Shown: positions 52,206-64,000 of the stretch, one piece after another
Layout: every line of letters starts with the position of its first letter
Numbering within the stretch: position 1 is the stretch's first letter
Assembly: GCF_000224415.1 (NCBI RefSeq)
Contig: NZ_AFXQ01000003.1
Location: forward strand, 184,768 to 248,767
DNA length: 64,000 bases
Origin: Citricoccus sp. CH26A
Lineage (GTDB): Bacteria > Actinomycetota > Actinomycetes > Actinomycetales > Micrococcaceae
Direction of reading: 5' to 3'
Notes under the pieces: model-generated
The model's database searches: none
Seen by the model: only the letters and a program-made list of their open reading frames with translations
What the model was told of the DNA's origin: nothing
Translations under genes and position numbers: made by a program

Positions 52206-52233
52206 TGCGTGCGGCCTAGCCGCTGTCCACACC

Positions 52234-52275
52234 CACGGCCCCTTCCTCCCGCCTGCGCGGGAGGGAGGGGCCGTG
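52234..52275 (+). terminator. Terminator of rplJL
   Basis: A 19-bp stem with a single G-U pair (52234-52252 with 52257-52275) and loop CTGC, 28 bp after the rplL stop, followed by GCGTTT. The 52276-52380 remainder holds no clear gene or site. Confidence 0.88.
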
Positions 52276-52380
52276 GCGTTTAACGCCATCCTCCCAGCGG
52301 ACACCCAGACTGACTGCCTAAGGTAACGAAACCGTAAAGGTGGTTCGGGCAGGGCGAGGGATACTGGAGGGTGCCGACCG

Positions 52381-53571
52381 ATGGTCGCGACAGCAGAGAT
52401 GCAGCGGGTAGCGCCGCCGCAGCCGCAGCAGCAGGTGGAACCGCGGGCGACGCCGGCACCGGGCCGGCCCCGCCTGGCATTGCTGGACGCGCTCCGGCTC
52501 GTCGCCGCGCTGGCCGTGGTGCTCTTCCACTGGACCGCATGGCACCACGGCAACTGGGGCCGCCACGGTGACCCGGCCGCGGAGGCCTGGCCCTGGCTGA
52601 GCCAGGTCACCGCCGTCGGCGCGCTGGGCGTGCAGTTGTTCTTCGTCATCTCCGGCTTCGTGATCCTGCTCTCCTCCTTCGGCAAGTCCCCGGCGCGGTT
52701 CGTCGGTTCGCGCGTGGGCCGGTTGTATCCCGCCTACTGGGTGGCGGTGCTCGCCGCCGCCACGCTGATCTTCGTCGTCTGGCCCGAGCTCGGGGTCAAC
52801 CGCAGTCCCTCGGACCTCTGGGCCAACCTGACGATGTTCCAGGGCGGGTTCGGGGTGGGTCACCTCGACGGCGTCTACTGGACGCTGTGGGTGGAGATGA
52901 AGTTCTACCTGTGGATCCTCGCCTTCACGCTGATCGGCATGACCGTGCGCCGAGTGCTGGCCTTCGCCCTGGCCTGGCCGCTGCTCGGCAACGGCCTGTA
53001 CCTCGGCCTGGGCGCCGCGGGGTACGACGTCGGCTGGGTGCAGCACGTGTTCTTCCCCGAGTACTCGGCCCTCTTCGCCGGCGGCATGGCACTGTTCCTG
53101 TTGTTCCGGTTCGGTCACACCCCCGCCCGCTGGGCCGCCCTGGCCGTGAACGTGGCGCTGGCCACCCAGTGGTCCGCGGGCATCCAGCAGCGGGAGACCG
53201 TCGAGCTCACCGGTTATGACTACCCGCTGGGGCTCTACGCGCTGATCGTGGTGGGACTGTTCGCGGTGGTGGCGGTGATCGTGCTCACGCCGCTGGCCCG
53301 CGTGCGGCTGCCCGGGGCCGCGCTGGCCGGCAGCCTGACCTACCCCGTGTACCTGCTGCACCAGTTGTGGGGCTGGTGGATCATCATGCTGCTCTCACCG
53401 GTCCTGCCCCGGCAGTGGGTCCTGGGCCTGGCCCTGGCCTCGGTCCTGGGCGCCGCGTGGCTGGTGCACCGCTGGGTGGAGGCCCCACTGGGTCCGCGCC
53501 TGCAACGGGCGGTGACGACCGGCCTGGGGAACTGGCCGGTGGTGGGGGAGCGGCTGGGCCGAGTCTCGTAG
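52381..53571 (+). CDS. Acyltransferase family 3 (OafA/YrhL-like) membrane protein
   Basis: 396 residues with about ten hydrophobic segments. The family N-terminus is LDALRLVAALAVVLFHWTAW, with the proposed active-site His in LFHW and R-x10-R-like SRVGRLYPAYW. The end is cytoplasmic and basic. It would O-acylate an exported glycan or lipid; the substrate is unknown. ATG 52381. A Gln/Pro-rich N-terminus (about 1-30) is low-complexity. Confidence 0.9.
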   Translation: MVATAEMQRVAPPQPQQQVEPRATPAPGRPRLALLDALRLVAALAVVLFHWTAWHHGNWGRHGDPAAEAWPWLSQVTAVGALGVQLFFVISGFVILLSSFGKSPARFVGSRVGRLYPAYWVAVLAAATLIFVVWPELGVNRSPSDLWANLTMFQGGFGVGHLDGVYWTLWVEMKFYLWILAFTLIGMTVRRVLAFALAWPLLGNGLYLGLGAAGYDVGWVQHVFFPEYSALFAGGMALFLLFRFGHTPARWAALAVNVALATQWSAGIQQRETVELTGYDYPLGLYALIVVGLFAVVAVIVLTPLARVRLPGAALAGSLTYPVYLLHQLWGWWIIMLLSPVLPRQWVLGLALASVLGAAWLVHRWVEAPLGPRLQRAVTTGLGNWPVVGERLGRVS

Positions 53572-53617
53572 CGTCTCACACCCTCGGCGCATTCCCCGAG
53601 AGGACTCGCGGGGTAAG

Positions 53618-53646
53618 TGGACATCCGGCGCCGTGGCGGTTATGCT
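53618..53646 (+). promoter_or_regulatory. Promoter of rpoBC
   Basis: TGGACA (53618-53623), 17 bp, TATGCT (53641-53646). The predicted start near 53653 leaves a leader of about 165 nt before rpoB. No terminator-like hairpin was seen in the leader. Confidence 0.65.
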
Positions 53647-53818
53647 AAGTCCTTACGTCTCCCTTCTGTCCACCCCTGAGGTGTGTCCCGGCGTGCCCGG
53701 ATGACCGACCTCGGCGGCGTGGCGTCCGGTCGGGCCTTCAAATAGCGGTGGGCCCCGGACGTCGTGGATCGGGTCGGGGAGCGAACGGAAATGCAGACGG
53801 TCTGTGGAAGGAACCCTC

Positions 53819-57340
<3,522 letters not shown>

Positions 57341-57405
57341 GAAACCCCGTTCCCCGTCCCACCCCAAGACTTCATCAACGCTAGAAATCAGGAGTTCAAC
57401 GGACC

Positions 57406-61296
<3,891 letters not shown>

Positions 61297-61314
61297 TCCG
61301 CTGATCCACCAGTG

Positions 61315-61360
61315 ACGCACGGGCGGCACCTTCCCTCGCGGGGAGGTGCCGCCCGTGCGT
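61315..61360 (+). terminator. Terminator of rpoBC
   Basis: A 21-bp stem with one G-U pair (61315-61335 with 61340-61360), loop TCGC, 18 bp after the rpoC stop. The following TAAGGT is the proposed -10 element of the next gene. Confidence 0.9.
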
Positions 61361-61372
61361 TAAGGTGGCCCC

Positions 61373-62230
61373 ATGACCAGCCAGCGCTACGCCCTGCTCG
61401 AGGGCACCAACGTGGACGACGTGCCGATCCCGATGATCGGCCTGGGCACCTGGCCGATGACCGGTGCCGAGTGCGAGCGCGCCGTGGCCTCGGCCCTGGA
61501 GGCGGGCTACCGGCACGTGGACACCGCGGAGAACTACGCCAACGAGGACGCGGTGGGCCGGGCCGTCACCGGTTCCGGGATCCCGCGCCAGGACGTGTTC
61601 GTCACCTCCAAGTTCAACCGGCGGTGGCACGGCGGACCGGACGTGGTGCGGACCGCGCTGGAGGCCGGGCTGGAGCGCGCGGGCCTGGAGTACTTCGACC
61701 TGTTCCTGGTGCACTGGCCGAACCCGGACCAGGGCCGGTACGTGCAGGCGTGCGAGTCACTGGCCTCACTCGTGGGGACCGGGCTGATCCGGTCCTGGGG
61801 CGTGTCGAACTTCGCCCCGTCCCACCTGCAGGCGGTCCTCGACGCCGGGCTGGTCCCGGCGGTCAACCAGGTCTACTGCGAGCCGGAGGACGCCCAGCGG
61901 CCGGTCCAGGAGGCGAACACCGCGGCCGGCGTGCTGACGGCCGCCTACACGCCGATCGGGCGGGGGAGCGGTCTGCTGCGGAACCCGGTGATCACCGGGA
62001 TCGCCGACCGGCTGGGCCGCACTCCCGCGCAGGTGGTGCTGCGCTGGCACGTGCAGCAGGGCCGGATCGCCATCCCCAAGTCCGCGGACCCGCAGCGCCA
62101 GCGGGAGAACCTGGACGTGTTCTCCTTCGCGCTGGGCGCCGAGGACCAGGCGGCGATCGACGCCCTGGACGTCAGCGAGTCCGGCGGGAGGTCGGCGAAC
62201 CGCGCGGACCCGGAGGAGTTCGGGCACTAG
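61373..62230 (+). CDS. Aldo/keto reductase (2,5-diketo-D-gluconate reductase-like)
   Basis: 285 residues of the AKR5 type. The catalytic tetrad is visible as YRHVDTAENYANE (Asp, Tyr), TSKFN (Lys) and LVHWPNP (His). IPKSADPQRQRENLDVF is the NADPH phosphate site. The physiological substrate is unknown. TAAGGT (61361-61366) is 6 bp before ATG 61373, immediately downstream of the rpoC terminator, so it has its own leaderless-type promoter. Confidence 0.93.
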   Translation: MTSQRYALLEGTNVDDVPIPMIGLGTWPMTGAECERAVASALEAGYRHVDTAENYANEDAVGRAVTGSGIPRQDVFVTSKFNRRWHGGPDVVRTALEAGLERAGLEYFDLFLVHWPNPDQGRYVQACESLASLVGTGLIRSWGVSNFAPSHLQAVLDAGLVPAVNQVYCEPEDAQRPVQEANTAAGVLTAAYTPIGRGSGLLRNPVITGIADRLGRTPAQVVLRWHVQQGRIAIPKSADPQRQRENLDVFSFALGAEDQAAIDALDVSESGGRSANRADPEEFGH

Positions 62231-62235
62231 CCCGC

Positions 62236-62272
62236 CGTCCTGGCGTCCTGGCGTCCTGCCGTCCGGGCGTCC
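62236..62272. repeat. Short tandem repeat, 8-bp unit, about 4.6 copies
   Basis: Units CGTCCTGG, CGTCCTGG, CGTCCTGC, CGTCCGGG and CGTCC run in a row between two convergent genes, ending at the femX-like stop. The unit length is not a multiple of three and it lies outside coding sequence. Confidence 0.8.
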
Positions 62273-63492
62273 TAGCCCCGGCGAGCCATGTAGAGGGTGA
62301 ACCCCTTGGCCAGCAGCCGGTTGACGGGGTAGTCCCACTCGCCGTAGGTCTGCACGACGTCGGCCCCCATGGTGGTCTTGAACCGCGTCAGCCCGGCCAG
62401 CTCGTACTCGGGGTCCAGCGACGGGCTCATCCCGCCGAGGTCGTACCAGGTGCACCCGGCGGCCAGCGAGTCCTCGATCTGGCGCAGCTGCAGCGCCCGC
62501 GGGGCGTATCGCTTGCGCTCCTCGGCGGACGAGGCGCCGTAGACGTACCAGCCGAAGGTGCCCTGCCGCACGTAGATGGCCGCGGCCAGCAGCTGTTCGC
62601 CGTGGTGGGCCAGGTAGAGGGTGCAGGCGCTGCCCGGAGAGGAGTTCAGGGCGGTGAACATGCGCTGGAAGTAGGCCAGGGGCCGGCCGGTGAACCCGTC
62701 GCGCCGCGCGGTCTCCTCGTAGAGCGCCTGCCAGGCCGGCAGGTCGGCCTCGGTGCCCACGGTGACGGTCAGCTCGGAGCGGGTGGACTTGCGGGTCTGC
62801 CGCCGGGAGGTGGAGTCCATCCGGTTCAGGGCGGCGGTCACGGCGGGGTCCTCGGGCTCCTGGCCCTTGGCCGGGCTCACCGGCTCGGTGCCGTACAGCT
62901 CCGGCTGCAGCGGGATGCGGGCCTGGAACTGCGGCTGCCCGGCCTCGAAGGACTCGCTCTCGCTCGGGGCCTGCCAGCCCAGTGCCCGGAGGCGGGCGCG
63001 GACGTCGTCGGCCTCGGGGGCGGTGTGCAGCGGCTCCAGGTCGGTGACGGACGCCGTCTGCCCGGCTGCCAGGGCCTTGCGCACCTCGGCGCCGTCCCAC
63101 CGGCGCACGACGCCGGGCAGCCCGACGCGCACCAGGAACGCCCCGCGGGACTTCAGGTACTGCACGAGCGGGGTCAGCACCGACTCCAGGTGCACCTGCG
63201 TCCGGTCGAACACCGGGCCCTCGGCGATGTACGCCAGGCTCCGGTTCCGCAGCACCGGCACGGGCACGGGCAGCCGGCGGGACAGCACGAGGGCGGCGGC
63301 GCGCAGCATGTCCCCGTCGAACAGGCCCACGGACTCGCCGCGCCAGTCGACCTTGACGTCCGGCCAGTGGGGGTTCTGCAGGAAGGAGGACTCCGCGTGC
63401 TCCGCCAGGAACCGCCCATGCTCCTGGGTGGTGATGCGGCGGACGGTCAGGGCACGGGGCTGGGGATCGGTCTCTGGCACGCCCATCACCAT
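62272..63492 (-). CDS. FemX-type aminoacyltransferase (lipid II interpeptide bridge)
   Basis: 406 residues of the FemABX/GNAT-fold family, which adds amino acids from aminoacyl-tRNA to the lysine side chain of lipid II. SSFLQNPHWPDVKVDWRGE, VLRNRSLAYIAEGPVFD and the C-terminal GCTWYDLGGMSPSLDPEYEL with GLTRFKTTMGA are family hallmarks. The added amino acid cannot be read. ATG 63492 or 63486 are both possible starts without a Shine-Dalgarno sequence. It diverges from an ATP-grasp ligase that may act on the same bridge. Confidence 0.88.
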   Translation of the reverse strand: MVMGVPETDPQPRALTVRRITTQEHGRFLAEHAESSFLQNPHWPDVKVDWRGESVGLFDGDMLRAAALVLSRRLPVPVPVLRNRSLAYIAEGPVFDRTQVHLESVLTPLVQYLKSRGAFLVRVGLPGVVRRWDGAEVRKALAAGQTASVTDLEPLHTAPEADDVRARLRALGWQAPSESESFEAGQPQFQARIPLQPELYGTEPVSPAKGQEPEDPAVTAALNRMDSTSRRQTRKSTRSELTVTVGTEADLPAWQALYEETARRDGFTGRPLAYFQRMFTALNSSPGSACTLYLAHHGEQLLAAAIYVRQGTFGWYVYGASSAEERKRYAPRALQLRQIEDSLAAGCTWYDLGGMSPSLDPEYELAGLTRFKTTMGADVVQTYGEWDYPVNRLLAKGFTLYMARRG

Positions 63493-63538
63493 AGCGCGAA
63501 CGGCATGACGAACCGGGTCCGCCGGTAGGCTGGGACCC

Positions 63539-64000
63539 ATGATGGTTCCCGCCGAGCAGTCCTTCGTCCCTGTCATCACCGGAGGCGACGTGGGGGCCTA
63601 CTCCCTGGCGCGGGAGTTCCACGAGGCCTACGGGGTCGTCTCGGCCGTGGTCCCCACCGCGGTGAACCGCAACCTGCGGCACTCGCGCATCCTGGAGGCG
63701 TTCCCCGCCGGGCCGATGACCGAGGAGGGCCCGGTCCTGGAGGCGCTGCTGGCCGTGGCGGACGAGCTGAACGGCCGCGTGCCCGGCCGGCCGCTGCTGC
63801 TGCTGGCCAGCTACGACCACCTCGTCCGCTTCGCCGCCCGCCACCGGGACACCCTGGAGGCCCGCGGTTACACCGTGCCCTACCCGGACGAGGACGCCCT
63901 GGACGCGGCCGCGCTGAAGGAGAACTTCTACGCCCTCTGCGACCGGCTCGGCATCCCGTACCCGCGCACCGCCGCATACGACGCCGGCTCGCACACCCCC
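63539..64000 (+). CDS. ATP-grasp carboxylate-amine ligase, N-terminal part (D-aspartate-ligase-like)
   Basis: The gene runs off the right edge. The first 154 residues begin MMVPAEQSFVPVITGGDVGA and contain YSLAREFHEAYGVVS and ALKENFYALCDRLGIPYPRT. This is the pre-ATP-grasp domain seen in Aslfm-like ligases that add aspartate (or a similar amino acid) to the peptidoglycan side chain. TAGGCT (63526-63531) is 7 bp before ATG 63539; ATG 63542 is also possible. The catalytic domain is not in the window. Confidence 0.8.
   Translation, partial: MMVPAEQSFVPVITGGDVGAYSLAREFHEAYGVVSAVVPTAVNRNLRHSRILEAFPAGPMTEEGPVLEALLAVADELNGRVPGRPLLLLASYDHLVRFAARHRDTLEARGYTVPYPDEDALDAAALKENFYALCDRLGIPYPRTAAYDAGSHTP

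Noticed and set aside
52321..52340. GTAAC next to GAAAC before the acyltransferase gene as a GlnR site
   Set aside because: The two elements touch without the required 6-bp gap, and no -10 element sits at the expected distance.

Overview
The DNA is very GC-rich (roughly 70 percent), densely coded and rich in 4-bp ATGA/GTGA gene overlaps. It carries mycothiol synthase (mshD), a GlnR-type nitrogen regulator beside it, and the order tRNA-Trp, secE, nusG, rplK, rplA, rplJ, rplL, rpoB, rpoC. Together these point to the chromosome of a high-GC actinobacterium, most likely Micrococcaceae (Citricoccus, Kocuria, Micrococcus or Arthrobacter relatives). The genus cannot be fixed by reading alone. I saw no insertion sequence, prophage, CRISPR array or biosynthetic cluster.

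Layout. 1-10 kb: YajQ, tRNA-Tyr, an RtcB RNA ligase, thioredoxin, an HhH DNA glycosylase, a transsulfuration pair (cbs, metB) and a DEAD-box helicase with a 350-nt leader. 10-21 kb: tRNA-Thr and tRNA-Met, then an assimilatory nitrate/nitrite island: narK, nasC and nasB on the plus strand, nirB, cobA and hemD on the minus strand, and nirD with a sirohydrochlorin chelatase diverging from nirB. 21-31 kb: a MaoC-type dehydratase pair with murB and an aldo/keto reductase; asd; an operon that ties a GntR regulator and its membrane partner to thyA and folA; then GNAT, MutT1-like and mshD genes. 31.6-37 kb: glnR (frameshifted as written), small and membrane proteins, nitrobindin, ygfZ, a GNAT and pfkA. 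37-45 kb: a PspC-domain envelope-stress locus with its own two-component system, the mod molybdate transporter and an aspartate-type aminotransferase. 45-61 kb: the secE-nusG-rplKA-rplJL-rpoBC region, with a glycoside-hydrolase-like gene and a GNAT gene inserted between rplA and rplJ. 61-64 kb: an aldo/keto reductase and a divergent FemX / ATP-grasp ligase pair that probably builds the peptidoglycan cross-bridge.

How the parts connect. Nitrate enters through NarK, is reduced by NasC/NasB and then by NirB/NirD. CobA, HemD and CbiX supply siroheme, and ModABC with the Mop-domain protein supplies molybdenum. The nirB and nirD promoters each carry a GlnR-like box (GTnAC-N6-GAAAC pattern) placed exactly 10 bp before a TAnnnT -10 element, and glnR lies 12 kb away. 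As sequenced, glnR and the essential nusG are both broken by one missing C in a run of four C. That shared cause makes base-calling error more likely than real loss.

A second genome-style signal is the frequent TAnnnT-N6/7-start-codon arrangement without a Shine-Dalgarno sequence, which implies leaderless transcripts for at least a dozen genes here. No wholly new system is evident. The best leads are the GlnR-linked nitrate island, the palindromic operator on the gntR-thyA-folA operon, the PspC stress locus and the structured helicase leader.
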